The notes beneath the pieces were generated by a model, which was given only the letters and a program-made list of their open reading frames with translations, did not search any database and was not told the origin of the DNA. Made by a program: the position numbers and the translations under genes. From Sporothrix humicola (taxonomy: Eukaryota > Ascomycota > Sordariomycetes > Ophiostomatales > Ophiostomataceae): a stretch of 64,000 nt of DNA. Within the stretch, counting starts at the first letter, position 1. Each line of letters begins with the position of its first letter. The stretch spans positions 124,001-188,000 of the forward strand of contig WNYE01000019.1 in the NCBI GenBank assembly GCA_021396245.1, given 5' to 3'. Positions 54,039-64,000 of this stretch are shown piece by piece.

Positions 54039-56780
54039 TTAGATGACCAGCTTGTCAATCTCGCCGACACCAGTGCCCTCCTCGCTGCTGCCGCGGCGGC
54101 TCAGAGCGTCGCCCTCCATGCCGGGCGTCGGCGGCGGCAGGTGCGCCACCTTTGTGCAGATCCAGCACGACGCGTACATGTTGACGCGGTCGATGCAGAC
54201 GCCGGGCGTGCGGTTGCCGTGCTGCTTGGCCGAGAAGCCCAGGCGCTCAAAGACGGAAATGTACCAGGGCGTGCGGGCACTAGAGCGCAGCAGGACGCGG
54301 CCGCCGAGGGCGAGGGCGCGGTTCAGCTTGGCGATCTGGCTGGCCGCCGCCGCACCGCCGGTCTCGCTGCTGGGGCAGTTGGTCTTTGACAAATTGTTAT
54401 CCTCGGGGTCAAACCAGTCCATGCTGTCCATAACGACGGCGACGGTCAGCGAGCCGGGCGCGAGGCGGGCAATGACCTCCTCGATCTCGTCGGTGTGGAT
54501 GCGCAGACCGTCGAAAGCGCCGGGGCGCGACAGGCGGGCATGAGCCTGCGGGCTCTGGTAGTCGAGGTGGCAGCGGCGCGAGAACTTGCCGTCCATGCAG
54601 ACATAGTAGTACGGGTTGTCGGCGGCCATGTGGACGGTCTCGACCATGGGATCGAGCGTGTTGACCATGTACTCCCAGACGGCGCTGGACCGAACGCTCT
54701 TCTGCGTGTTGCCGGCCGCGGCCTGGTCCATGGCATAGTCGCCCTCGATCATGGCCAGCTGGTTCTTGGGCACCCCCAGGGCAGCCCACAGGAACGACTC
54801 CTGGCTGACCACCAGACGCGAGAGCGTACGCGACAGGAGAGCCGGACGGATCTTGGCACGCCAGATCTCGCGCTGCTCGTTGAGCGTCTTGGCCGACAGG
54901 ATGGCGTTGACAGAGCGGCGCATGCCAAAGGCATAGCTGAGGTAGCGGAACAGGCGTATGGCGTTCTTGGAGCCGCCCGTGTCGTAGAGACCGCGGCCGC
55001 TGGCCTTGGTGAAGACGCGCTCGTTGCTCAGCCAGTACTGAAAGCCACGGCTGGATAGATGGGGAGATAGACGGTTGATGAGCAGCTCGCGGAAGCCGGG
55101 GTGCTTGCCCTCGCCGAACAATAGCCAAAAGTCTTCGTAGGGGATCTGAGCAGTGTAGGCGGCGACCTTGAGCTCGAGCAGGTGGTTCTGGGCAGGGTTG
55201 AGGTCGACAGCGTGGATGCGAGCGGGGCTCTGGAGGGCGTACGACAGGATGTTGTCACCGGCGCTCGTAATGGCTAGCACGACGTCGTTCTCGTTGAGCT
55301 TGAGCAGACGCTCGTCGACGCGAGTGTCTTCCCAAGTGAAGGCGTAGATGTACTCTTCCTTGAACTGGGTGTGCTTGGGCAGCTGGTCGTCGTAGTAGAT
55401 GCGCCAGTGGTGGTTCTGGTAGAAGAAGGCAGGCAGGGGCAGGTTGGCAGACAGGTTGGCAATGGCGGTCTGGAAGGCCTTGGAGCGGATCTCGGGAGCA
55501 GTGCGCTGGACGGCGCGCGACAGAGTGGTGGCTGGGCTGGGCGGCGGGATGGGACGGCCGCCAGAGCCAGTACCATAGGCTCCACGGTTGCCGTTGGTCA
55601 GAGCCATGGAGTTGCCGCGAAGGTAGGGAGACTCGGTAACCATGGCATCGATGCGCTCGACAACCTCGTGGGGCAGACTGGTGACGTGGAAGGGCTTCTT
55701 GTGGCAGCCGAGCCAGATGTAGTAGGGGATCGAGCCGAGCGAGTAGTTGCGCGAGTTGACGCTGAGGACAGTACCGAAACGGTACTCGAGGTAGTCGCGA
55801 CGGCTGGCATCGAGACTGACACGGTCAAGCTCAAACCAGGAGCGCCAGAAGGTGCGGCCGAGGAAGCTGATGTGGCGGTTAACGAGGCCGCCGGTGTAGT
55901 TGCGGAAGCTGAAGTCGGCCTTGCTCTGCACATAAAAGTCAATGGCGCCGAGAATGCCATTGGGAGCGAGAAGCGAAGACAGCGAGTCGACGACAGAGTA
56001 GTAGTCGGGGATCATCGACAAGCTGTAGGACATGGTGATGAGGTCGGCGCCGCCGTGGTCGGGGCGGTCAAACGAGAAGTAGCCGTTGCCGGGGAAGGCA
56101 GGCGAGGCGGCGATGCTGCTGCTGCTGCGACGGCTCGGAAGACCACTTTCGTAGTCCTCGAGCCGGAACTTGCGGGCATCCTCGCAAATAACGTGGACGT
56201 TGGTCCAGCCGAGGCGGGCGAAGCGCTTTCGCGCGACGGCACACAACGACGGCGAGAAGTCGACGAGGTAGACGCTGGAGAAGAAGCTGGGCACGTCGAC
56301 GTAGGCGGCCATGGCCTCAATGTTCCAGCCGGTGCCGCCACCGACATCGACCCAGATGCGCTTGTTGCGGCTGGTCTCGCTGCTGCCGCCGTTTTTCTTG
56401 GCAGCACGGTCCTCGACGGACCAGCGGTGGGCCAGCTGCGCGGCCACCAGGGCCAGCATGTCCTCGCGGCCCTTGAGCAGGGTCTTGCGAGTCACGTCGT
56501 AGACGCCGGCCTGCGTCTCGTAGAAGCTCTCGAGGGCATCCTGCTGCGTGCCCTTGCCATTGCTGCGGTGCGGCTTGATGAAGCACGAGTAGCAGAAGAG
56601 CAGGACCGAGCGCACGAGGCTCGGCTGGCGGTCGTCTGTCTTTTCTGCCTGAGCCGAAGACGATGACGACGTCGAATATTTGGTGATGCCAATGGCAGCC
56701 GACAAAAGGACTGCCAGCCCGGCAAAGATGAGTTTGCTGTCCACATCCGGGGGCGTTATGTTACCACCAAGAGAAGCCAT
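54039..56780 (-). CDS. bta1: Betaine lipid (DGTS) synthase Bta1
   Basis: Single-exon protein of 913 residues. A short hydrophobic segment (about 15-35) anchors it, probably in the ER. Residues about 80-330 form a class I methyltransferase with SAM motif VDVGGGTGWNIEAMA (about 142 on) and YLVDFSPSLCAVARKRF; this is the BtaB-like half that N-methylates the headgroup. From about 455 (HWRIYYDDQL, EEYIYAFTWEDTRVDERLLK, AITSAGDNILSY) runs the BtaA-like half, a 3-amino-3-carboxypropyl transferase that moves homoserine from SAM to diacylglycerol. The fused order BtaB-BtaA is that of fungal Bta1. The product, DGTS, replaces phosphatidylcholine under phosphate shortage. The upstream region is pyrimidine-rich on the coding strand. 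Confidence 0.94.
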   Translation of the reverse strand: MASLGGNITPPDVDSKLIFAGLAVLLSAAIGITKYSTSSSSSAQAEKTDDRQPSLVRSVLLFCYSCFIKPHRSNGKGTQQDALESFYETQAGVYDVTRKTLLKGREDMLALVAAQLAHRWSVEDRAAKKNGGSSETSRNKRIWVDVGGGTGWNIEAMAAYVDVPSFFSSVYLVDFSPSLCAVARKRFARLGWTNVHVICEDARKFRLEDYESGLPSRRSSSSIAASPAFPGNGYFSFDRPDHGGADLITMSYSLSMIPDYYSVVDSLSSLLAPNGILGAIDFYVQSKADFSFRNYTGGLVNRHISFLGRTFWRSWFELDRVSLDASRRDYLEYRFGTVLSVNSRNYSLGSIPYYIWLGCHKKPFHVTSLPHEVVERIDAMVTESPYLRGNSMALTNGNRGAYGTGSGGRPIPPPSPATTLSRAVQRTAPEIRSKAFQTAIANLSANLPLPAFFYQNHHWRIYYDDQLPKHTQFKEEYIYAFTWEDTRVDERLLKLNENDVVLAITSAGDNILSYALQSPARIHAVDLNPAQNHLLELKVAAYTAQIPYEDFWLLFGEGKHPGFRELLINRLSPHLSSRGFQYWLSNERVFTKASGRGLYDTGGSKNAIRLFRYLSYAFGMRRSVNAILSAKTLNEQREIWRAKIRPALLSRTLSRLVVSQESFLWAALGVPKNQLAMIEGDYAMDQAAAGNTQKSVRSSAVWEYMVNTLDPMVETVHMAADNPYYYVCMDGKFSRRCHLDYQSPQAHARLSRPGAFDGLRIHTDEIEEVIARLAPGSLTVAVVMDSMDWFDPEDNNLSKTNCPSSETGGAAAASQIAKLNRALALGGRVLLRSSARTPWYISVFERLGFSAKQHGNRTPGVCIDRVNMYASCWICTKVAHLPPPTPGMEGDALSRRGSSEEGTGVGEIDKLVI

Positions 56781-59700
56781 GGTACTCTCTCATTGCTGGG
56801 CGCAGAAGAGAGAGCGGGTTGTTGTTTGGGGGTGTTTGGGCGGCGGCGGTTTCTTTATACCGTCATGCACGATCGAGTGAGACAAGATGTCAGGTCAGGG
56901 GTTTGTGATGGTAAAATGATGGAGAGAAGGAGAAAAGGGGGGGAATGGAAGAGACAACGGTCGAGGAAAGAAGTGGCCGGAAACAGGAGTCCAAAAATGG
57001 AAGGAACAGGTGAGACCAGGTCAATATAAGAAAGAGGAAGGAGCAAGACAAGGAAGGAACAAAGATAGAGTAGAGGCAGGAACAAAAGACAAATCAGAAA
57101 CAGAAGGAAGGAACAGAAACAGGAAAAAGCAAGAGAGGGAAGGAGAGAAGGAGAAGGAGGCAAAAGACAAAAAAAGACAAATGGGAAAGAGGAACCCGCG
57201 CACAGTATATACCCGGCCGACTCTTGTCTTGAAGAGCTGTCTTGAGAACTGTCTCGAGAGCACGCGGACGATTGGGCCGATGGTCGCTTGACCCTGACGG
57301 AGGATATAGGCTTGTGGTGTGCCAGTGTGGGTGTGTGCCTGTGTCTTGGAATAAAGGACGGGGGCGCACACGCGAGTACTTGCTCGAGAGACCATTGGCA
57401 GGCAGTCAAAAGCAGACATCAGAAAGAAGACATCAAAAAGCAGACGACAAAAGGCACGTCTCTAGCCCACGCGACCGACTAGGCTCGAGACCAAAATCAG
57501 GGTCGAGGGGCATGTCGAGGGTGTCAAGGGGCGTCGAGGGGCAGCGAGGGGAACAATGGATGGGAAAATAGAAAGGGAGGCCAGGAGGGGTCGAAGATCT
57601 CGGCCGGTAACAGAGAGAACAGGCAAAGAAACAAAAGAGACGAGCGCCGACTGGGCCCATTCCATCAACTGCTCGCCCATCCATCCGCAGGGATGTTGAC
57701 GACACGCCGGGGACAAGCAGCAGGCTGGTTGGCTGGAAAGAACGCTCACATGTCTGTTTGCAAGCCGTTCACTTGAACGTTGCGGTTGTGTCGTTTTGTT
57801 GAGTCTTTTTGGGCCTTGCCGTGCCTCCAGCAAATGTGGCAGCCTTCCCACTATCCCACTATCCCACTATACCACTGTGCACTATGGCACTCATCAATAT
57901 AACCAGGGACGTTCAAAAGACACTCAAAGGAAAGGAGTCGAGATGGACGAGATGATATGCGCTTAGCTCGCTGTCGAGAGGTGTTGCATTGGCCAATCAA
58001 GGCACCGCGTGCTCGATCCATTTGGCGAGCCCGGGCAAGGGCCAGGCCAAGACCGGCTTTCCATGCACTTTCCACCTGCACTTACCACGTTGATTACGGC
58101 CTAGTCGCAGTTGTACTTAACCGTTGGGGAAAGGGCAAATGAAGAGATAAAGCAATAGAGGAAATAGCAGAGAAAAGGTGGGAAGGGGACAGAAAAGGTG
58201 GCCAAGGTTGTGCAGACTGTCTCAAGTCAAGTCATTCTGGGAGACGAGAGACGAGGACAGGGGAGACAACGAGACAGAAACGAGGAGCTGCAAGGCCACA
58301 GACGAGAGAGCAACGCCGCGATTGTCGCCGCTAAATTAGCAGCAAAGACGTGTAAGTGGGAGGTGTGCGAGGCGTGTGAAGCTCAGCCGTGCGGCAATTC
58401 GATGCAAGCACGCCGGTGGTTTGTCTTTGGCTTTTCTCTGTATTCTTGATATTTCTTCTGTCTGTCATCGTTGTAAGTGCCCCTGATGTCGTAAACTGTC
58501 TATATTCTGTCACTTCAACTGAAGCTTCTGACAGGCTTCTGTCAGTTCAACGAGATCCCCCCCTCCAAGTGCTCCGTAAACCTCCACTCGATAAGATCCG
58601 TCAAGCTTCTTCCCCTCGTAGGGCAACCCCTGGGGTCTAGTGCAGGAGCCGTTGCTCTATCGTTGGGAATCGACAGTCAAAAAGCCACTCAAGGCCAGCC
58701 CGAGACTATCCCAAGGCCAGGCCATGTAAAAAGTGGGTCTGTTTGGCGAAATGCCAATCACGGCCCTTGTTTCGGGCACATGCAGAATAGCCGTGTTATG
58801 TCTTGCACGTTTGCACGACCACAACGACAAAACGTGGGAGCCAGCGTTGTTTGTCGTTCGTGTCTTTTGTCGTTCATGCTGTTCTTCTTTCTGTCGGTTT
58901 GGGGCGTCTCTCAAGATCTCCGACTGCTTCCTTCTTCTCCCGTGTGGCCCCGGCCAATTGCCGATCTTTGGTTTTGTTCTTTTGTTCTCTCTTTTCGACA
59001 TTCTCCCTCATCCTCCCTCCCGTTTCTCTTTCCTCGAGTCTCGTTGGCGGCTGGTCGTGCCGGATCGGAGCTGCATCTTGCCTGGTGTCCTGCGTGTCTC
59101 GCATCTTCTCTGCCAACACCTGATCTGTGCTTTTTCCTTGTCCTTTTTCTTTTTTCTCGCTTCTATGCCTTTTCTTCCTTTTCTTCCATCCAATCCGCTC
59201 CCTTCTCTCTGCGGTAATTTTCATCCGCTGGTAACGCCCGAAGATCGAGTTGACTCGGCCAAGCCGCCTCGAGACAAAACAATCGGCTGAGTAAAAAGGT
59301 GAAAGGTGAACAAAAAGGTGTACAGTACCTGGCTCTTGGAACGGCTTCCCTGTCTCTGCGGCCGAACAACTGAGACGCGATCTTGGCTTCTCGGTACGAA
59401 ACGCTTATCGGGTGGCTGTCGACCGGGGTGGGCGAGACAGAAAGAAGAGACGAGACAATCAATGAGAGGGAAATAAAAAGAAAAAGAAAGGGAAAAGGCC
59501 AGGATGTCAATCTGGGTTCAAACGCGTCGGCAGATGCAAATAACGCGCCCGACCTGCAGGAGAACAAGCTGCGCGATCGGTCGGCAATCGACGAGTCCCG
59601 AACATCTGGTCATCTCGTTTCGTCAAGGTCAAGGGGACGCGTTGATTGAACTCATCGTAAATCGTGTATCGTGAAAGCCAGCTGAAGCTCAAGCTCAGCT

Positions 59701-60246
59701 TGAACCCCTAACAAGGCTGTAGCCAGACTCGCCAGACTCCAGGCTAGACCCACTTTAAAAGTATGATTACATAATATGGCTCTTTGCTTGCCGTACCTAG
59801 TCGGCCCTTTATTCTTCCGTGCCGCCGCCATCGTGGGGCTCTCCGCAAGCTGTGCTCACTGTGGTCAGCTCCACGCGGCGCGGCGCATCCAGCTTTCGCA
59901 TTTCGCATTCTCGGCACTTTGCCATCAACGACGCGGCGCAACGATCCATTGTCTATCAAAACAGCAGCGGCACCGGTTTCTTCTGGACGGCCTTACTCCC
60001 ATGCGACATTTTTAGACGCCTCACCCTTGCGTACACGCGCCTATGCGTGTCTCGCCCTACCACCAATCGCTACTGACATCATATCACCATCGATTTGACA
60101 ATCGCATCACCTCGAATTGAGAGTCCGGCCGTCGACCTTGACCTCGACATTGACCTTGACACTGGCCTCGACAACGATCTCGACTCGACCTTGATACCCA
60201 ACACCAATACTCCTCCCCTCAACCATAACTACTTTCAACCCTCAAA
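56781..60246. promoter_or_regulatory. 3.5 kb divergent intergenic region, Bta1 / Ada3
   Basis: No supportable gene. The first 450 bases are purine-rich on the plus strand (pyrimidine-rich Bta1 leader). The segment 58850-59220 is CT-rich on the plus strand. The Ada3 start codon at 60247 has a CAAAATGC context and follows a stretch rich in GAC/ACC. Both promoters must lie here. Confidence 0.45.
57847..57870. repeat. Short tandem repeat (CCCACTAT)x3
   Basis: Three perfect 8-nt units followed by a decayed copy (ACCACTGT). It lies between Bta1 and Ada3. Confidence 0.8.
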
Positions 60247-62376
60247 ATGCCGCCCGGCCAGAGCGCCGGGAAAAAGGGCGCCAACAGCCTTGCCCGCCAA
60301 CGCTCCCGGAATACGACTCCGTCGAGCGTTGCGGCCCCGCCACCGGCCGCCTCGACGGCTAGCCTGCCCGAAATCACCACAATAGAGCTGCAGTACCTCG
60401 ACCTCAAGTTTGAAGTCTTTGACAACCTCACATACGATGATCTCGTCGATTCGGGATCGGGCTCCGGCTCGACGATACCCGATTCCAAGTCGCTGGACGG
60501 CATCATCTCCCGGCTGAAACGTCTGCACGGCATCTCGGAGGATCGTGGCAGCAGCTATGATCGTGGCATGCGCCTGCTGTCACAAAGCCGAAGATTGCGC
60601 ATGGACCAGCAGGCTGCGGACCGAAGCCGTGAAGAAGAGCGACTCCAGCGCGAAGGCGGCGACGACGACCACCAACGACGTGCCAACAAGAAGAAGCGCA
60701 AGGCGCCGTCTGGCGGCGACACACAAGACAGCTCTCAAGGTGGAGGCAGTATGGACGTGGACGAAAAAGACAAGGACAAGGACAAGAGCAAGGACGACAA
60801 GGCGAAAGAGTCCGAGTCCGAGTCGGAATCGTCCGACGACGAGGGCGCACCGCCGCCACGACCGGTGCCCCAGAACCAGACCTTTGGCGAAGATCCCTCG
60901 ACATTCCCCGACCCGACAGTTTATGAAATTCGCGACGTCACACCAGGAATGTCCGTGGACGAGATCAAGGAGATTTATTCGGTCGCCTCGTATCCGCCAT
61001 CAGACCTCGCCGACCTGATCGCAGGCAACCCGCCGGACAAGGACTTTAGCAGCGCCAAGCCGTCGAACCAGATCAACTTTAGCACCTTTTCCACCTACAT
61101 CGAGCCCTACTTTCGCCCCTTTACCGAGGAGGACTTGGCCTTTTTGCGCGAGCGCGGCAACCGCGTGTCGCCCTTTAGCATGCCCCAGCGAGGCACGCGG
61201 CACTACACCGAGATCTGGGCCGAGGAGGACGGCGCCATGGCTATTGACTCGAAGCCGTCGGACAGCGCGCACGACAAGCAGCTGCCGCCCAACCAGCCGC
61301 GCGGCAACATTGAGGCCATGAACGACGACATTGGCGAGACAGATAAGATCTCCGTGGGCCCGCTGCTTTCGCGTCTGTTGCAAGCTATGCGGCCAGAGAA
61401 CCGTCCCGATAACGGCGGCGACGCGTCCATGAACGGCGATGTCAGTATGAATGGCGACCTCAACGATGGACAGGGCGGCAACAACGACTCGCTGCCGCCA
61501 GCCACGTTTATGCCCGAGTCCTCGTCCGAGTCCTGGAAGAAGGCGGCACACCCCAAGCTGGAGTACAACCAAGTTGAAGAGCGCATCAAGCAAGAGCTGC
61601 GGCATATCGGCTTCCTGCCCTTCCCAGATCCCTCGTCGGCGTCGGCAACAGCGAACGGAACAGCAAATGGGGCCAATGGTGCCGCAAACGGCGCCGGCGC
61701 CAACGGAAGCAGCGCCAATGGTGCATCGGGTGCTGGCGGTGCCTCAGCAAATGGCAGTGCTGGTGCAAACGGTACCGCAAATGGCGCTGCTAACGGCACT
61801 GCCAACGGTACCGCGAACGGCACCACCAACGGCGCCACCACAAACGGCGACGTCGACCCGGCTCTCGCCGCAGACTATAACGGTCACTATGACGACGAGA
61901 TCGCCGCCCGCCTGCGCCGCCTCCAGACAGGTCTGCGCGAGCAGATGCTCGTCAACGGCGCCCGCAAAGCTCGTCTGGCCGAGCTGGTCAAGGAGCGCAT
62001 GGCCTACCAAGAGTACCAGACAATCTTGGAAGACCTCGACGGCCAGGTCAACGCCGCCTACCTCAAGCGGACCCGTACTATGGGCAAGTCCAAGAAGGGC
62101 AAACGGCCCGGCGGCGGTGCGGCCGCTTCGGCCGGTGCGGCAGCCGGTGCCGGAGCAGCGGGTATGGCTCGCCCCGGTATTGGCGACATGACGCGCACGC
62201 TGATGGAGCGTCGCAAGCGCTGGATGGAGAACATTGGCACTGTCTTTGACGACGAGCGCCTGCAAAAAGTGCCGCGGTCATCCGATCCCAACAGCAGCAT
62301 ATTCCAGCCCGGCGAGATCAACAGCCTAATCAAGAAGGAAAAGGCTGCGTGGGACGAAGAGGTCGATGAAGAATAG
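60247..62376 (+). CDS. ngg1: SAGA/ADA complex subunit Ada3 (Ngg1)
   Basis: Single-exon protein of 709 residues. A conserved N-terminal block (about 40-110; LQYLDLKFEVFDNLTYDDLV, then SRLKRLHGISEDRGSSYDRG) is followed by a charged Lys/Glu/Asp/Ser linker and a second ordered block (about 215-335; FSTFSTYIEPYFRPFTEEDL). The C-terminal Ada3 domain (about 550-620) reads DEIAARLRRLQTGLREQMLV, ARKARLAELVKERMAYQEYQ and AAYLKRTRTMGKSKKGK, a helical segment that links Gcn5-Ada2 in the histone acetyltransferase module. A run of Asn-Gly-Ala/Thr repeats occupies about 469-535. The product is nuclear. The assignment rests mainly on the C-terminal domain. TAF9, also a SAGA subunit, lies 27 kb away, which may be coincidence. 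Confidence 0.85.
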   Translation: MPPGQSAGKKGANSLARQRSRNTTPSSVAAPPPAASTASLPEITTIELQYLDLKFEVFDNLTYDDLVDSGSGSGSTIPDSKSLDGIISRLKRLHGISEDRGSSYDRGMRLLSQSRRLRMDQQAADRSREEERLQREGGDDDHQRRANKKKRKAPSGGDTQDSSQGGGSMDVDEKDKDKDKSKDDKAKESESESESSDDEGAPPPRPVPQNQTFGEDPSTFPDPTVYEIRDVTPGMSVDEIKEIYSVASYPPSDLADLIAGNPPDKDFSSAKPSNQINFSTFSTYIEPYFRPFTEEDLAFLRERGNRVSPFSMPQRGTRHYTEIWAEEDGAMAIDSKPSDSAHDKQLPPNQPRGNIEAMNDDIGETDKISVGPLLSRLLQAMRPENRPDNGGDASMNGDVSMNGDLNDGQGGNNDSLPPATFMPESSSESWKKAAHPKLEYNQVEERIKQELRHIGFLPFPDPSSASATANGTANGANGAANGAGANGSSANGASGAGGASANGSAGANGTANGAANGTANGTANGTTNGATTNGDVDPALAADYNGHYDDEIAARLRRLQTGLREQMLVNGARKARLAELVKERMAYQEYQTILEDLDGQVNAAYLKRTRTMGKSKKGKRPGGGAAASAGAAAGAGAAGMARPGIGDMTRTLMERRKRWMENIGTVFDDERLQKVPRSSDPNSSIFQPGEINSLIKKEKAAWDEEVDEE

Positions 62377-63209
62377 AACAGAAGAATAGAAGGGGGTTTG
62401 TGAAGAGCACACGTTCTTGATTCTTGTATTATGTTCATGTATGCTTGTTGGGTTTTTTTCTTCTTCTTTCTTTTTCGGTGTCTTCAAGACGATACAAAAC
62501 ATTCTGGAGAGGATGGGATACAAGTCCTTTTAAGTTTCTCTTTCGTGTATCTTTTGTTTTGTTTCCTTTAACTAGCAAGGGGCGTTTCACGGAGTTTGCA
62601 ACCATTCACTGTACTTTTCAGACGAGAGGGACGGGGGTAATGAATTTCAATATCCACTTGAACTAGTGTATTCACACATACTTGCTTGGACTTCAGATGT
62701 GTCATAAATTTTTGTATATACAATTCAAGGCTAGGTAAAATATGTAGGACGAAGTAAGGGAACGAAGGTATCCCTTCATGACAGAAAAAATGCATGTCGA
62801 CAACAGCGTTGCAAAGCCATCGTACAGTACAACAGCTTCGCTTGTCCCTCGACCTCCTTTTTGACCGTTTCTCCTTCTGGCTGGTATCTACTAGCCCATA
62901 TGCCACCTGAAAATATCATTCCTAGATCTCCGCCAATATGTGTGAAAATAATAAATAAATGAGAATAAACCGCCGTGAAAACGCCTTCATGAAGATAATA
63001 TATTTTTGATAAGAACAATCAGAAAACCCCCTCCCGTGAATAAATGCAAATGGGTATGATGCTTTGACAAAAGTGATGATGTAATAAAGAGCCCAAGGGA
63101 AATGCCTTTTTTGCGGTCCCCCAGCTCCAAGTCGTTATGCACGCCGTTCTTTTTGTTTGCTCGCTCGCTCGTCTGTATGCCGAGTCTCCACGAGTTGATC
63201 GTAAAGACT
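62377..63209. other. Convergent 3' region, Ada3 / RING protein
   Basis: About 0.8 kb between stop codons, AT-rich, with no gene supported. It should contain both 3' UTRs. Confidence 0.5.
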
Positions 63210-64000
63210 CTAGAAGATCTTTGTCCACACAGATTTTGCCTTATCTTTCCCTGTTCAATGTGTTAGTGGATGTATACTAGTCTGGGTATGCCACCATGTG
63301 GGAATACGTACACGTCTCTTCCTTTTGCGGCTGGAGGTCACCCAACTGGATGCCTGCCAACCGTGCCATCCGTCGCCGCGTAGCCTCGGACGTATTCATC
63401 GGCGGCAACTGGTGGATCGACTGAGTGCGCAAAATGGGATGGTTCTTGAGCTCAATGCCCGATTCGCGGTCTGCCGTGATCGTACCGAAGCTGGGCGACA
63501 TGGACAGTCGATCAGTCGCACTATGCAAGTGCTTCTTGATAGATGAGCCCCAGCTATAGATGCGACCTCGTTCGTCGGTATTGTCGTGCCGGCCACCGGC
63601 AGCCAAATCAACCACGTCAACGCGCTCGCGCAAACGTCGAATAGCACGTTCTCGACGGACCATAGCATTGGTTATACGTGGGCAGTACCCGCGTGGCAGC
63701 ATAGACGTCTTACACAATGGACAGAGTGAGCTGACGTGTGTCAAGAACTCATCTATGCATTCGGGGTGGAAGATGTGGCCACACGAGAGCTCGCGGATAA
63801 TAGTGGCGCGGTTCTGGAACGGCTCTAGGCAGATCTGGCACATGGGTTGGTACTCCAAGTCACGGATGGCTGGCGTGTCAGGAATTGCCTCTGAAATCGG
63901 TGATGTCGGAACAACAGATGCCGGTACGGCTGGAGCACTATGGTCAGACGCTGATTGACTACGCGAGTCGGAGGTGGAGTTTGCAAAGACCTCGCTGTCC
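63210..64000 (-). CDS. RING-finger protein, probable E3 ubiquitin ligase (5' partial)
   Basis: C-terminal part only; the frame is still open at the right edge of the window. Spliced as 63312-64000 and 63210-63250; the 61-nt intron (GTACGT...GAACAG) has a CACTAACAC branch site, and the last exon encodes just WKDKAKSVWTKIF. The visible part starts Ser/Ala/Pro-rich, then has a RING of the C3H2C3 pattern: CQIC, a cysteine-histidine pair in LSCGHIFHPECIDEF, and CPLC. RINGs of this type recruit ubiquitin-conjugating enzymes. A basic helix (RRERAIRRLRERVDVV) follows directly. Membrane helices, as in transmembrane RING ligases, could lie upstream outside the window. The substrate and location are unknown. 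Confidence 0.85.

Noticed and set aside
55371..56666. Plus-strand open frame of 431 codons opposite Bta1
   Set aside because: Antisense shadow with Val/Ala/Gly/Glu-biased composition; Bta1 motifs are on the minus strand.

Overview
The window is a 64 kb piece of a filamentous ascomycete chromosome, most likely a Sordariomycete. An ophiostomatoid or Sporothrix-like fungus is my guess, but I cannot fix the genus. The evidence is short introns (about 44-93 nt, one of 373 nt) with GTATGT/GTAAGT donors and CTAAC-type branch sites, Ala/Ser/Gln-rich insertions in conserved proteins, and a typical filamentous-fungal gene set: mitochondrial N-acetylglutamate synthase, DGTS betaine-lipid synthase, an SREBP-type bHLH factor and a Sir2 homologue. 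I see no transposon, CRISPR array, rRNA, telomere repeat or secondary-metabolite cluster.

Layout. 1-7 kb: a secreted Ala/Ser-rich protein (-), tRNA-Ser(GCU) (-) and a conserved small membrane protein (-). 7.8-10.8 kb: PP4-type phosphatase catalytic subunit (+) convergent with a bZIP factor (-). 10.8-19 kb: about 8 kb with no supportable gene. 19-26.3 kb: a four-exon 92-residue mitochondrial protein (-) divergent from mitoribosomal mL44 (+), then a mitochondrial cPLA2-like lipase (-) and a 3-hydroxyisobutyrate-dehydrogenase-type enzyme (-). 27.6-36 kb: N-acetylglutamate synthase (+), TAF9 (+), a small unknown (-) and a Gfo/Idh/MocA dehydrogenase (-). 39.7-43.9 kb: bHLH factor (+) convergent with the mitochondrial peptidase Icp55 (-). 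45-57 kb: Dbf4 (+), sirtuin (+) and betaine lipid synthase (-). 60-64 kb: Ada3/Ngg1 (+) and a RING-finger protein (-) that runs off the right edge.

Themes. Several products are mitochondrial (92-residue complex-I-like protein, mL44, cPLA2-like, NAGS, Icp55, probably the HIBADH-like enzyme). Several others act on chromatin or the cell cycle (TAF9, Ada3, sirtuin, Dbf4, PP4). I found no evidence that they form one dedicated cluster; this looks like core genome with long intergenic spaces. Regulatory genes often have 1-2.5 kb leaders that are strongly pyrimidine-rich on the coding strand. The most distinctive local features are a two-codon Met-Arg upstream ORF overlapping the NAGS start codon, with a Gcn4/CPC1-type site upstream; a mini-exon whose coding part is only ATG; a sirtuin with AT-hooks inserted after its zinc module; and a bZIP factor with a His-rich tract and a C-terminal CCCH cluster. 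Gene models with introns were spliced by hand from splice signals and reading frame, without transcript evidence.
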